A stretch of DNA of 64,000 nt from contig NC_019567.1 in the NCBI RefSeq assembly GCF_000317895.1, positions 1,984,001 to 2,048,000 on the forward strand, in the 5' to 3' direction. The DNA is from Bdellovibrio bacteriovorus str. Tiberius. GTDB lineage: Bacteria; Bdellovibrionota; Bdellovibrionia; Bdellovibrionales; Bdellovibrionaceae. How positions within the stretch are numbered: the stretch's first letter is position 1; each line of letters begins with the position of its first letter. A model generated the notes under the pieces. That model did not search any database and was not told where the DNA came from. It worked only from the letters and a program-made list of their open reading frames with translations. Made by a program: the position numbers and the translations under genes. This document shows positions 1-8,326 of the stretch, one piece after another.

Positions 1-458
1 TGTTTGCTACAGCCAACACAGTCATGATCGCCCTGTTGGCGGCCAGCCGGATCGGTCTGGGGATGGCGCGGGGCCGGGATTTGCCAAAAATGTTTGCAGC
101 GATCTTACCCAAGCGGCAAAGTCCATGGCTGGCGTCACTTTTGGTGTTTGCCTTGGCTTTGTTGTTTTTGCCACTGAAGAAAATTGAAATTATCGCCAGC
201 GTTTCTTCATTTGTGACGATTGTGGTTTTTATTGTCGTCAATGCGGCTGTCATATACCTGCGTCGAAAAGAGCCCAAACGAAAAAGACCGTTTCGGGTTC
301 CGGGATCCGTCGCCGGATGGCCAGTGCTGCCGGTTTTGGCAGCGGGGATTGCTTTGTTCTTTTTATTTAATTTTGAAGAGCAGGTTTACTATGTCGGTGT
401 GGGTATTGTGATTTTTGTACTGGTGGTGTATCAGGCGCTGCATCGGCGCCGCGCCTGA
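1..458 (+). CDS. APC-type amino-acid permease, C-terminal part (5' end outside window)
   Basis: The frame is open from the window edge to a TGA at 456-458, so only the last ~150 residues are seen. They contain a FATANTVM stretch, a helix followed by a cytoplasmic loop (AASRIGLGMAR), then four hydrophobic segments separated by a basic RRKEPKRKRPF loop, and a basic tail. This order is typical of the C-terminal third of amino acid-polyamine-organocation permeases in the inner membrane. The substrate cannot be told from this part. It converges on the lipoprotein gene at 467 with only 8 bases between them. Confidence 0.75.
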   Translation, partial: FATANTVMIALLAASRIGLGMARGRDLPKMFAAILPKRQSPWLASLLVFALALLFLPLKKIEIIASVSSFVTIVVFIVVNAAVIYLRRKEPKRKRPFRVPGSVAGWPVLPVLAAGIALFFLFNFEEQVYYVGVGIVIFVLVVYQALHRRRA

Positions 459-466
459 TAGATGAA

Positions 467-838
467 CTACTTGGCTTTTTCTTTTTTGCAGGTTGGGTAA
501 ATGGCCTGACCAGACCATGTGCCGTCTTTGCAAGTCAAAGTGTCGGAAATGCAGATTTCATCCGCAGGAACGGAAGGTTTCAGCCAGCCTGTGGCTTTGC
601 CGCCGTCCGGGATTGTTCCCAGCGGGGTATCACAGCTTCTTTTTTCGCTGACCACCGGGGCTGCTTTGGAAGGGGAAGCTTCAATGGCCGTTGGGGCCGC
701 ACCTTCGTACAAGCGTGTCCCGCCGCCCGGAGGCGGGGATGCTTTAGGCAGCTCGGCTTCAGCAGATGGAGTGGCTTTTGGCTGACTGGAGCAGCCTGCA
801 ACAAGAATCAGGGTGGCAATCATGATGAGTGTTTTCAT
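467..838 (-). CDS. small lipoprotein of unknown function
   Basis: This is a 123-residue protein with a short basic start, a hydrophobic stretch and the lipobox LVAGC, so lipidation at Cys16 is predicted. Residues ~20-60 are rich in Pro, Ala, Ser and Gly and probably unstructured. The rest contains four cysteines (RSCD, EICI, LTCK, PTCK) that could form two disulfides in a small exported domain. I do not recognise the family. It has its own promoter region upstream (839-1019) and no operon partner. Confidence 0.75.
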   Translation of the reverse strand: MKTLIMIATLILVAGCSSQPKATPSAEAELPKASPPPGGGTRLYEGAAPTAIEASPSKAAPVVSEKRSCDTPLGTIPDGGKATGWLKPSVPADEICISDTLTCKDGTWSGQAIYPTCKKEKAK

Positions 839-1019
839 ATTCTTAGTTTGCTTTCAATAGTAACCAATTAACAAGTTCCAATTTGTATTTTTGCCTGGAT
901 CACAGGTCCAAGGTTTGAGTCTGGCCGCGAAGTTTGTCTGAGAGCTGACAGAGGGAATTCTTGTCTCTTGGTGTTCGCAGAAAAATGGCATGTACTCAAA
1001 GGCAACAAGAGAGGTTTTT

Positions 1020-1367
1020 ATGGTTCAGTGTGCACTGTTGGTTCGCTTTGAGGCCAAGCCCGGGAAAGAGGCTGAGGTGGAAAGATTTCTAAAAAATGGT
1101 CTGGCGCTGGTGGAAGATGAACCAGAAACCACGGCATGGTTCGCCTTAAGATTGAATTCTCACGAGCTCGGGATTTTTGATGCGTTTCCGGATGAATCGG
1201 GGCGAAAAGCGCACTTGGCGGGAAAGGTGGCTGAAGCCTTGTTTGCGCAGTCGCCTGATTTGTTTGCGGCCGAGCCCCGCATCGAGCAGATTGACGTGAT
1301 TGCCGACAAGCTGCCGGGCTCCGGAAAAAGTGCGCGAGAACTTCCTCCGGAAGCTTACGCACCTTAA
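1020..1367 (+). CDS. ABM-like small dimeric alpha/beta-barrel protein (putative monooxygenase)
   Basis: This is a 115-residue protein. The ATG at 1020 is chosen over one at 990 because GAGAGG lies a few bases before it and the family begins with a beta-strand like VQCALLVRFEAKPGKE. The pattern strand / acidic helix (EAEVERFLKNGLALVEDEP) / TTAWFALRL / IFDAFPDE / helix resembles antibiotic-biosynthesis-monooxygenase and YgiN-type domains, which handle quinones or small aromatics. No cofactor motif is expected in this family. The substrate is unknown. The 3' end overlaps the convergent deaminase gene by 4 bases. Confidence 0.6.
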   Translation: MVQCALLVRFEAKPGKEAEVERFLKNGLALVEDEPETTAWFALRLNSHELGIFDAFPDESGRKAHLAGKVAEALFAQSPDLFAAEPRIEQIDVIADKLPGSGKSARELPPEAYAP

Positions 1368-1837
1368 GTTTTTTGCTGCAGCCTTTTCCAGCCTTCGTAA
1401 AGTCGGTCCCTGGCGCCGACCAGCGGGGTGTGGGTGATCTTGATGGATTGTTCGGGAAGGGCTTTTTGCATTTGTTCATAGATGCGTGCCGTGGAAAGTC
1501 CCACGGCTTCGCCATCGTCGTTTGAAAGCGCGTAATACACTTCCTTGATGCCGGTCATATGCATCGCTGCCAGGCACATCGGGCAGGGTTGGCCGCTGGC
1601 ATAAATCACGCAGCCATCCAAACGCGGGCTTTCCAGCACCTGACTTGCGGCCCGAATGGCAGAAAGTTCGGCGTGAGAGGTGGGATCTTGTGTCAGCAGG
1701 ATCTGATTCACTCCGGTGGCGATGACTTCATTGTTTTTAACCAGCACGGCTCCAAAAGGACGGCCATGGTGTTCTTGCAGGTTTTCTGCGGCAAGATTCA
1801 CGGCCATTTCCAAAAATCTGATTTGATCGTTGTTCAT
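1364..1837 (-). CDS. nucleoside/guanine deaminase (CMP/dCMP deaminase fold)
   Basis: This 157-residue cytosolic zinc hydrolase has the two signatures of the cytidine-deaminase fold: HAELSAI (zinc His and catalytic Glu) and PCPMCLAAMH (two zinc Cys). RPFGAVLVKNNEVIATGVN before the HAE motif and the length fit guanine deaminases of the Bacillus GuaD type or related purine/creatinine deaminases better than TadA, but the substrate cannot be fixed by eye. AAGGAGTTC sits just upstream of the ATG. It lies 13 bases downstream of the marR-like gene on the same strand, so the two may be co-transcribed. Confidence 0.75.
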   Translation of the reverse strand: MNNDQIRFLEMAVNLAAENLQEHHGRPFGAVLVKNNEVIATGVNQILLTQDPTSHAELSAIRAASQVLESPRLDGCVIYASGQPCPMCLAAMHMTGIKEVYYALSNDDGEAVGLSTARIYEQMQKALPEQSIKITHTPLVGARDRLYEGWKRLQQKT

Positions 1838-1850
1838 GAAGAACTCCTTC

Positions 1851-2312
1851 TTAAGTAAGAAGTTTTGGCAGGATTTCTTTCAGCAGGTCTTTGTCTTTTT
1901 TGGACAGGGGCGAAAGGAATTCGTCTTCCACCTGTCTTTGCGTTTTGGCGATGGTGTCAAGGTCCTTCGCCCCTTTCGGGGTCAATTCAATGACCTTGAT
2001 GCGGCGGTCCTCCGCGCCGGGTATCCGACGTACATATTTCAATTTTTCCAGTCCATCGATGAACTTTACCATGGAGGCTTTGTCTATATACATTTCCTGC
2101 CCCAGGACGATTTGACTCTTAGGCCCTTGAACTTGAAGAAGCTTCATAATTCCCAGTTGAGGACCGACAATCTTATGTTGAAGCAGGGCGCGTCCCATCA
2201 TGTCCTTGTATCTAAGTGCACACTTATTGAGACAGTACCCAAAGAAGGCCTTTAGAACAGGATTGAACGAGGTGGCATCGCAGCTGGAAGGGGTTGCGGA
2301 TGATTTTTTCAA
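1851..2312 (-). CDS. MarR-family transcriptional regulator (TTG start)
   Basis: The protein is 153 residues. I place the start at TTG 2312-2310 because a perfect AGGAGG lies 6 bases before it; the open frame extends far upstream but only through the antisense of the efflux gene. Residues ~45-115 form a winged helix: QLGIMKLLQVQG, SQIVLGQEMYIDKASMVKFI (recognition helix region) and the wing DRRIKVIELTPKG. This is the MarR pattern, a dimeric repressor released by small phenolics or drugs. It diverges from the efflux operon that starts at 2400, with candidate operators between (2343-2369), so it probably represses that operon and itself. Confidence 0.85.
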   Translation of the reverse strand: MKKSSATPSSCDATSFNPVLKAFFGYCLNKCALRYKDMMGRALLQHKIVGPQLGIMKLLQVQGPKSQIVLGQEMYIDKASMVKFIDGLEKLKYVRRIPGAEDRRIKVIELTPKGAKDLDTIAKTQRQVEDEFLSPLSKKDKDLLKEILPKLLT

Positions 2313-2342
2313 AGAAGACCTCCTGTTTGATAGATCGTAACA

Positions 2343-2369
2343 CAAACCGTTTGCAACGCAAACCATTTG
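2343..2369. promoter_or_regulatory. candidate MarR operator in the divergent promoter region
   Basis: Two copies of CAAA-CCR-TTTG occur at 2343-2353 and 2359-2369, 16 bases apart. Between and across them runs a perfect inverted repeat GTTTGC-AAC-GCAAAC (2349-2363). Spacing and symmetry fit binding of a dimeric winged-helix repressor. The site lies between the MarR start (2312) and the efflux gene start (2400). Binding by this MarR protein is inferred. Confidence 0.5.
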
Positions 2370-2399
2370 GGCGTACAACCAATAAAGATTAGGTGGCTT

Positions 2400-3722
2400 A
2401 TGATCACATTGAAATACTACGGCAAAGTTCTTGTTGTTGGTGCGCTGCTGGGGGGCTCTCTCCATTCTCAGGCGGCGGGTCTGCATCTGCAGGATGCCTT
2501 GAATGAAGCTCTGAACAACTCTCCGAAAGTGCAAAAATCCGAATCCCAATACCGCGAAACCGGCTGGAAAAAGACAGAGTCCTATTCCGGATTTCTGCCC
2601 ACGCTGTCGGCTCAGGCCAGTTACCTGTTTGATAAGAAGTACGCCCTGGTGGATGTAAATCTTAATAATGTGCCTTTGGCGATTCCGCAGGTGGTCCCGA
2701 CGACCAATGCCTATTTGACGGCTCAATGGTCGGTCTTTGATGGCTTCGCCAGTACGAACCGGTACCTGAGTGCGGATGCTTTTAATGAATCCGCCAAGAG
2801 CGACTTTGACTGGACCCGTTTTCAGGTCCAGCGCGAAGTGACAGTGCTGTTCTATAAGGCACTGGCGGCCAAAGAACTGAAAACCGTGGCTGAACAAAAC
2901 GTGCGTGCCCTGGAAGATCATCTGAAAGACGTGCGTCTGTTTAAAAAAGTAGGCTCTTCGACCAATTACGATGTTCTGCGCGTCGAAGTTCAGATGAGCG
3001 AGGCTCAATCCGAACTTTTAAATGCCACGGATAACGTCGAACTTTCCCGCGGACGCTTAAGTGAGTCGCTGGGAATGGATCAGGATGTGCCAGAGGTCGA
3101 TGGGATTCTGCCGCGCTTGAGTCCGGAGGTTGTGGCAAAACTTGATAAAGCAACCCTGGAAGATCGCAAGGATCTGCAGGCTTTGCGTCAGCGCGCCGAA
3201 GGATTTAAGCACCAAGAGGACTCTGCGGAAAAATACTGGGTGCCGCGCATTTCTTTAATTGGTCAGTATCAGTACTACAACAATCGCAATGACCGCTTTG
3301 ATGATTTCGATCAGTTCCGTGATGCCTACCAGTTCGGTGTGATGCTGAATTGGAATTTGTTCGACGGAATGACCTCGATTTCCCGTTCCAAGCAAAGCAT
3401 TGAACAAAAATACCAGGCCGAAAAGACCGTGCGTCAGGCCGAGCTGAAAAGTCAGCGCGACTTCGACATGTGGAAAAAGAAATTTCTTTATTACTGCAAA
3501 GTCTATGAAGCCCGTTTGAACGATATTTCCAAATCAGAGGAAAGCGTTCGTCTGGCCCGTGAAGGTCAGAAAGTCGGGGCCCGCACCAATACGGATGTGT
3601 TGGATGCCGAGGCCGAACTTTACCGTGCTCGCGCGGGGGCGGTGAATGCTCAGGTCGGGGCGATCGAAGCGATCGTCAATCTGGAGCTTAGCACCGGTCA
3701 GCAATTGGTTAATTTTAATTAA
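2400..3722 (+). CDS. TolC-family outer-membrane efflux protein
   Basis: This is 440 residues from the ATG at 2400 (preceded by AGGTGG); the first ~25 form a signal peptide ending in SQAAG. The body shows the TolC duplication: two long coiled-coil halves (e.g. ALNEALNNSPKVQKSESQYRE and later KQSIEQKYQAEKTVRQAE) and outer-membrane strand segments such as AQWSVFDGF and LNWNLFDGM in equivalent places. It would form the trimeric exit duct for the periplasmic adaptor and inner-membrane pump encoded next. It is first in a three-gene operon with 11- and 21-base gaps. Confidence 0.9.
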   Translation: MITLKYYGKVLVVGALLGGSLHSQAAGLHLQDALNEALNNSPKVQKSESQYRETGWKKTESYSGFLPTLSAQASYLFDKKYALVDVNLNNVPLAIPQVVPTTNAYLTAQWSVFDGFASTNRYLSADAFNESAKSDFDWTRFQVQREVTVLFYKALAAKELKTVAEQNVRALEDHLKDVRLFKKVGSSTNYDVLRVEVQMSEAQSELLNATDNVELSRGRLSESLGMDQDVPEVDGILPRLSPEVVAKLDKATLEDRKDLQALRQRAEGFKHQEDSAEKYWVPRISLIGQYQYYNNRNDRFDDFDQFRDAYQFGVMLNWNLFDGMTSISRSKQSIEQKYQAEKTVRQAELKSQRDFDMWKKKFLYYCKVYEARLNDISKSEESVRLAREGQKVGARTNTDVLDAEAELYRARAGAVNAQVGAIEAIVNLELSTGQQLVNFN

Positions 3723-3733
3723 GGATCAGGACA

Positions 3734-4582
3734 ATGGATAAAAAGAAAAAATTATTGGCAGGTTTCGGAACTGTGGCGGTGCTGGTTGCGGGATACTTTC
3801 TGTATGAACACATGATGTACGTTGCGACTGACAACGCGCAGGTCGAAGCGCACTCGGTGATGATCGCCGCCAAAGTGGGCGGCTATATCAACGCGGTTCA
3901 TATTAATGAAGGCATGAAAGTCAAAAAAGGCGATGTGCTGATCGAGATCGACGACCGCGATTATCAAAATCACCTGCGTCAGATCAAAGGCGAGCTGGCG
4001 TCTTTAGAAGCGAAGAAAAGAGACGCGGACAAAAATCTGCGCCGTATTTCTGAATTGTTCTCTAAAGGTGTGGTTTCTCAACAGCAGTTTGATGCAACGA
4101 CGACATCTTTGGCGGAAGTTAAAGCCAAGTACGAGGCTGTCAGTGCTCAAGTGGCTCAGGCGGAACTGAATTTCCAAAACACTAAAATTCTTGCTCCGTC
4201 GGATGGTTTTATCGCCAAGCGCGCCGCTGAAGTGGGGCAGCTGGCCTCCCCGGGTGTTCCTTTGGTCGGCTTTGTCGACGCGGGCGAACGCTGGGTGACG
4301 GCGAACTTCAAGGAAACTGAAATTGAAGGTGTTGTTCCAGGTAAGAAAGTAAATATCGATGTGGATGCGATTTCGGGCCACAGTTTTGTCGGAGTGGTGG
4401 AATCCATCAGTTCTGCAACCGGCGCGACGTTCACATTGCTTCCCCCGGATAATGCCACTGGGAACTTTACCAAAGTGGTGCAGCGTGTGCCGGTGAAGAT
4501 CCGTTTTGAAAATGTCACCGCAGAACAAGTGGAAGCTCTGAAAGCGGGACTTTCTGCATTCGTGAAAGTGCATAAGCACTAA
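3734..4582 (+). CDS. HlyD/EmrA-type membrane fusion protein
   Basis: A single N-terminal membrane helix (LLAGFGTVAVLVAGYFLY) anchors 282 residues in the inner membrane. TDNAQVEAHSVMIAAKVGG is the classic start of the first biotinyl-lipoyl half domain, followed by an alpha-hairpin (~75-140) and the second half domain with ILAPSDGFIAKR. VDAGERWVTANFKETE begins the beta-barrel. This matches EmrA-like adaptors that link an MFS pump to TolC. It is flanked by tolC-like and emrB-like genes, completing a tripartite exporter. Confidence 0.9.
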   Translation: MDKKKKLLAGFGTVAVLVAGYFLYEHMMYVATDNAQVEAHSVMIAAKVGGYINAVHINEGMKVKKGDVLIEIDDRDYQNHLRQIKGELASLEAKKRDADKNLRRISELFSKGVVSQQQFDATTTSLAEVKAKYEAVSAQVAQAELNFQNTKILAPSDGFIAKRAAEVGQLASPGVPLVGFVDAGERWVTANFKETEIEGVVPGKKVNIDVDAISGHSFVGVVESISSATGATFTLLPPDNATGNFTKVVQRVPVKIRFENVTAEQVEALKAGLSAFVKVHKH

Positions 4583-4603
4583 ATCCTCCGGTTAGAGGGC
4601 TAT

Positions 4604-6163
4604 ATGAAAAGAGAATCCGTACTGATTATCGTGGTGGCCGTGATGGCTTCGCTGCTTGAAATCGTCGATGCGTCCATCGTGAATGTGGCGCTGTCGTCGA
4701 TGATGGGAAATCTGGGGGCAACCCTTGAAGACATCAGTATGGTCATCACCGGTTACGCCATCGCCAATGCCATCATCCTTCCCGTATCGGCGTGGCTGGG
4801 CGAGCGCATTGGTCGCCGGGTGTACTTTCTGGGGTGTATCGCTCTTTTCACCCTGACCTCGGTTGCCTGCGGTCTGGCGCCCAATCTGGAAACGCTGACC
4901 GTGTTCCGTATTCTTCAGGGGCTTGCGGGCGGGGCCCTGCTGCCAACGTCGCAAACCCTGATCTATGAACAGTTCCCGAAAGAAAAAGCCGGGATCGCCG
5001 GAGCGATCTTCGGGATGAGTGTAATGATTGGTCCTGCTTTGGGTCCGGTGCTGGGTGGTTATCTGACGGACACTTTCGGCTGGAGATCCATTTTCAACAT
5101 CAATCTGCCCTTGGGATTGCTGGCGCTGTTCATCGGAAGCCTGGTCATCTTTGATCGTGAAAAAGAACCGGGGAAAGAAAATCACAAATCAGAGCTCGAC
5201 ATCTGGGGTCTGACGTTCCTGGTGCTGGGCATTGGCTGTTTGCAGTATGTTCTTGAGCGCGGTGAGGCTGATGACTGGTTTGCTTCGAATATTATCTTGC
5301 TCAACGCCGTCATTGCAGCAGTCGCATTGCCCCTGTTTGTATGGTGGGAATTGCGCGTGAAAAATCCGATCATCAATGTGCGCCTGTTTCTGCAGCCCTT
5401 GGTCAGCAATGGTGTGTTCCTGATGGGTATGATCGGCTTCTTCCTTTATGGCGTGGTCTTTATCCTGCCGGTGTTTGTTTCCAGAACTCTTCACTATGAT
5501 GCAACCCAGATCGGGGTGCTGTTCATTCCGGGTTCGATTCTGACGGCGGCGTTGATGCCGTTTATCGGTCGGGCCATGGTGCAAGGGGTGGATCCAAGAA
5601 AGCTGATCTTTGTGGGGTTGTTGTCCTTGGAAGTGTGTCTGTACACGATGACTTTGCTTTCGCCGCTTTCTTCAGAAGGCGAGATTTTACGCATGCTCTT
5701 TATCCGCGGTTTCGGCATGGCCTTCTTGTTTGTGCCGATCAACTCAAGCATCTTAAGTCAGTTTAAGGGGGTTGAGATGGGGCAGGTGTCGGGGTTGCTG
5801 AATCTGTCCCGTCAAATCGGGGGCAGCGTCGGGATTGCTTTGATCGGCACGATGCTGAACAAAAACAGTCATCAAAACTATTTGGATCTGACTTCGAAGG
5901 TGTCCCTGTTGAATGCCAACACTCAAAGCGCTTATTACGGGGCAGCCAATACCCTGGGCTCTAAAATGAGTGAAGGTCTGGGGATGGCTACGGGGAACGA
6001 AGCGGCGCTGAAAAGTCTTTATGGGCGCATTCAGAATCAGGTGTTCATGTTGAGCTTCCGCCAACTGATGTTCCTGATGATGATTATTTTTGCGACGGCT
6101 TTCATCCCGCTGGCGCTGATCCGTTTTAAGAATAAAACCAATACGGTGGTGGATGCTCACTAA
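4604..6163 (+). CDS. EmrB/QacA (DHA2) family MFS drug exporter
   Basis: The length of 519 residues with about 14 hydrophobic segments is as expected for 14-TM DHA2 proteins. Visible motifs are LLEIVDASIVNVALSSMM in TM1 (family motif D1, with the membrane Asp), LGERIGRRVYFLG (MFS motif A) and GPALGPVLGGYLTD (motif C of antiporters). It probably exports hydrophobic compounds using the proton gradient through the adaptor and TolC protein encoded upstream. An intrinsic terminator follows at once. Confidence 0.9.
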   Translation: MKRESVLIIVVAVMASLLEIVDASIVNVALSSMMGNLGATLEDISMVITGYAIANAIILPVSAWLGERIGRRVYFLGCIALFTLTSVACGLAPNLETLTVFRILQGLAGGALLPTSQTLIYEQFPKEKAGIAGAIFGMSVMIGPALGPVLGGYLTDTFGWRSIFNINLPLGLLALFIGSLVIFDREKEPGKENHKSELDIWGLTFLVLGIGCLQYVLERGEADDWFASNIILLNAVIAAVALPLFVWWELRVKNPIINVRLFLQPLVSNGVFLMGMIGFFLYGVVFILPVFVSRTLHYDATQIGVLFIPGSILTAALMPFIGRAMVQGVDPRKLIFVGLLSLEVCLYTMTLLSPLSSEGEILRMLFIRGFGMAFLFVPINSSILSQFKGVEMGQVSGLLNLSRQIGGSVGIALIGTMLNKNSHQNYLDLTSKVSLLNANTQSAYYGAANTLGSKMSEGLGMATGNEAALKSLYGRIQNQVFMLSFRQLMFLMMIIFATAFIPLALIRFKNKTNTVVDAH

Positions 6164-6165
6164 AA

Positions 6166-6196
6166 CAAAAAAGCCCTCGTGAAGAGGGCTTTTTTA
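6166..6196. terminator. bidirectional intrinsic terminator
   Basis: AAGCCCTC-GTGA-AGAGGGCTT hairpin with a T6 run on the plus side and A-rich bases that give a T run on the minus side. It ends the efflux operon on the plus strand and the pgsA/small-ORF transcript on the minus strand. Confidence 0.85.
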
Positions 6197-6334
6197 TCGG
6201 ATCGCCGAGATGATTGTGGCGCTGGCGAATTGGATCGGGCTTTGCGGCTTACCGGACGACAGCTTCACCCAGCTGCATAAAAGCAAAGCCAGGAATATAA
6301 AAAACCAATTACTTGGGGTCAGCTGCAAAAGCAT
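6194..6334 (-). CDS. small single-helix membrane protein, 46 aa (candidate)
   Basis: ATG at 6334-6332 starts 9 bases after the pgsA stop on the same strand and the frame runs to TAA at 6196-6194, inside the terminator edge. The product begins MLLQLTPSNWFFIFLALLLC and has one strong hydrophobic segment (~residues 10-22) followed by a polar tail. The Shine-Dalgarno is weak (CGGACACTT). Its position between pgsA and a terminator favours a real co-transcribed gene, but coding evidence is limited by size. Confidence 0.45.
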   Translation of the reverse strand: MLLQLTPSNWFFIFLALLLCSWVKLSSGKPQSPIQFASATIISAIR

Positions 6335-6343
6335 AAGTGTCCG

Positions 6344-6904
6344 TTAGTCTTTACGACTTTTAAGATAGCCTAAATAGTACTCAACTCCGCTTGTTATACT
6401 CAAAATGACGCTCACCCACAAGACTCCGTACCCAATTTTGTCCAAATAAGGGATATGGGGTTCCAGGTTTCCAATAATTACAATAGGGATGGCCACCATT
6501 TGCATAGCGGTCTTCCATTTGCCGGCTGGTTTGGCCGCGATAATGATTTGATCTGCCGCAGCAACAGAGCGGATACCCCCGATAAAGTTGTCCCGGGCCA
6601 GGATAATGATCACCATCCAGGCGTCGATTTTGCCCTGAGCCAGCAACATCGCCAGAACGCTGGTGACCAGGATCTTATCAGCGATCGGGTCCATGAATTT
6701 GCCGAAATTGCTGACGGCGTTGTATTTGCGGGCATAGTAGCCGTCATAGTAATCGGTGATAGAGGCCAGAATGAAAAAGCAGGCAGCAGCGACATTCCAG
6801 CCCAGAGTGTTGGGCCACATCAGTGCCACAATAACAGGCACAAAGAACACCCGGCTTAAGGTGATTCTTGTTGGAAGATTCTTCTGAAATTCTGTAACTG
6901 CCAC
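6344..6904 (-). CDS. pgsA: CDP-diacylglycerol-glycerol-3-phosphate 3-phosphatidyltransferase
   Basis: This inner-membrane enzyme makes phosphatidylglycerol phosphate from CDP-diacylglycerol and glycerol-3-phosphate. The CDP-alcohol phosphotransferase signature D-x2-DG-x2-AR-x8-G-x3-D-x3-D is complete, running from DYYDG through GKFMDPIAD (about residues 51-76). I use GTG at 6904 (186 aa), which has GGAG upstream and gives the usual KNLPTRITLSR start; a TTG at 6943 lacks a ribosome binding site. Several membrane helices follow. PgsA is preferred over other members of the fold from the N-terminus and length. It diverges from the thioesterase gene. Confidence 0.85.
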   Translation of the reverse strand: MAVTEFQKNLPTRITLSRVFFVPVIVALMWPNTLGWNVAAACFFILASITDYYDGYYARKYNAVSNFGKFMDPIADKILVTSVLAMLLAQGKIDAWMVIIILARDNFIGGIRSVAAADQIIIAAKPAGKWKTAMQMVAIPIVIIGNLEPHIPYLDKIGYGVLWVSVILSITSGVEYYLGYLKSRKD

Positions 6905-6962
6905 AAACACTCCAATCGCTTCGCGCTGGACTAAAGGTAGCAATTTAGACTAGAAAGAATCA

Positions 6963-7385
6963 ATGTTTATTCATCGTCACAAAGTGCAGTTTTACGAAAC
7001 AGATCTTATGGGAATTGTTCACCATAGCAATTACCTCAGATTTTATGAGGAAGCCCGTGTGGCCTGGGCACATGCTCACGGGTTGTTGGATTACCAAAAA
7101 CCGGGTTCGGCGAGTCATTTTGCGGTCTATGAGACTCAAGTAAAACATGTGAAACCGACGTTCTTTGGGGATGACCTCGAGATCGAAGTGCAGGCGCGCA
7201 CCGAAGGCAACAGACTGGTGTTTCAGTACCGTCTGCTTGGGCGTGGCCGTGATGTGTGTTCTGTTGCAAAGACAGTTCACGTCCCACTGGGGTTGGATTT
7301 AAAACTACTAAGATTCCCGGCAGATATGAAAGCCATTGTGAATAAAGAATTGGAGAAAGAAGCATGGATCGAAACCTGGCTTTAG
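6963..7385 (+). CDS. YbgC-type acyl-CoA thioesterase (hotdog fold)
   Basis: The 140-residue protein has the 4-hydroxybenzoyl-CoA thioesterase/YbgC signature near its start: YETDLMGIVHHSNY with the catalytic Asp14, followed by LRFYEEAR. These cytosolic tetramers hydrolyse short-chain acyl-CoA or acyl-ACP; YbgC normally sits beside tol-pal genes, which are absent here. The last 22 bases overlap the start of glpX, implying translational coupling. The substrate is not determined. Confidence 0.85.
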   Translation: MFIHRHKVQFYETDLMGIVHHSNYLRFYEEARVAWAHAHGLLDYQKPGSASHFAVYETQVKHVKPTFFGDDLEIEVQARTEGNRLVFQYRLLGRGRDVCSVAKTVHVPLGLDLKLLRFPADMKAIVNKELEKEAWIETWL

Positions 7386-8326
7386 AATTCGTACGTGTGA
7401 CCGAAGCAGCTGCTCTGGCATCCGCCCGCTGGGTGGGTCGTGGCGAGGAAAAACCCGCTGACGCTGCTGCCGTGGACGCCATGAGAAAAGCTTTCGACAT
7501 CATCAATATGGATGGCACCGTGGTTATCGGTGAGGGCGAGCGCGATGAAGCTCCCATGCTTTATATCGGTGAAAAAGTCGGCACCAATTCCGGTGATGCA
7601 CCGGCGTTGGACATTGCCTTGGATCCGTTGGAAGGCACAACGATCTGTGCAACAGGTGGAGTGGGCTCCATTTCCGTGATTGCTGTCGCGGAAAAAGGAA
7701 AGTTCCTGCATGCTCCGGACACTTACATGGATAAAATCGCCTGTGGCCCTGCGGCCAAAGGTGTGATCGACATTGATAAATCTGCGACTGAAAATATTCA
7801 CGCGGTGGCCAAAGCTTTGGATAAAGCGGTGAATGACCTGACGGTTGTAATTCTGAACCGCCCTCGTCATGAGGCTTTGATTGCTGAAGTTCGCAGAACC
7901 GGCGCACGTATTCACCTGATCGGGGACGGTGACGTTTCCGCGGCGGTGGGCGCGGCCTGGCCGGATTCTGGTATCGATCTTTTGATGGGGGTCGGTGGGG
8001 CGCCAGAGGGTGTGATTTCAGCAGCGGCGATGCAGTGCCTGGGGGGAGACTTCCAGGGGCGCCTGAAATTCCGCAACGATGAAGAGCGTGCTCGCGCCAC
8101 TCGTATGGGTCTGAAAGATCTGGACAAGAAATTCACCGTGGATGAACTGGCTTCGGGTTCCGTGATGTTTGTGGCAACGGGTGTGACAGATGGTCCTTTC
8201 CTGAAGGGTGTTCGCTTCCTTCCGGATGGCAAAGCAAAAAGTCATTCCGTGGTGATGCGTTCTCAAACAGGCACTATCCGTACTATTGAAGCTTTCCACG
8301 ATCTGTCCCGCAAACCGAGCAAATAG
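7364..8326 (+). CDS. glpX: class II fructose-1,6-bisphosphatase
   Basis: The protein is 320 residues, the family's usual length. GEGERDEAPML (56-66) and DPLEGT (87-92) are the metal- and phosphate-binding signatures of the GlpX family, and MDGTVVIGEGE precedes them. The enzyme removes the 1-phosphate of fructose-1,6-bisphosphate in gluconeogenesis, in the cytosol. The start at 7364 overlaps the thioesterase gene; GGAGAAAGAAGC upstream supplies the ribosome site. The next gene begins on the base after its stop. Confidence 0.93.
   Translation: MDRNLALEFVRVTEAAALASARWVGRGEEKPADAAAVDAMRKAFDIINMDGTVVIGEGERDEAPMLYIGEKVGTNSGDAPALDIALDPLEGTTICATGGVGSISVIAVAEKGKFLHAPDTYMDKIACGPAAKGVIDIDKSATENIHAVAKALDKAVNDLTVVILNRPRHEALIAEVRRTGARIHLIGDGDVSAAVGAAWPDSGIDLLMGVGGAPEGVISAAAMQCLGGDFQGRLKFRNDEERARATRMGLKDLDKKFTVDELASGSVMFVATGVTDGPFLKGVRFLPDGKAKSHSVVMRSQTGTIRTIEAFHDLSRKPSK

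Noticed and set aside
1851..3008. 385-residue reading of the MarR gene starting inside the efflux gene
   Set aside because: The extra 232 codons are antisense to tolC-like coding sequence; a TTG with AGGAGG at 2312 gives a normal MarR length.
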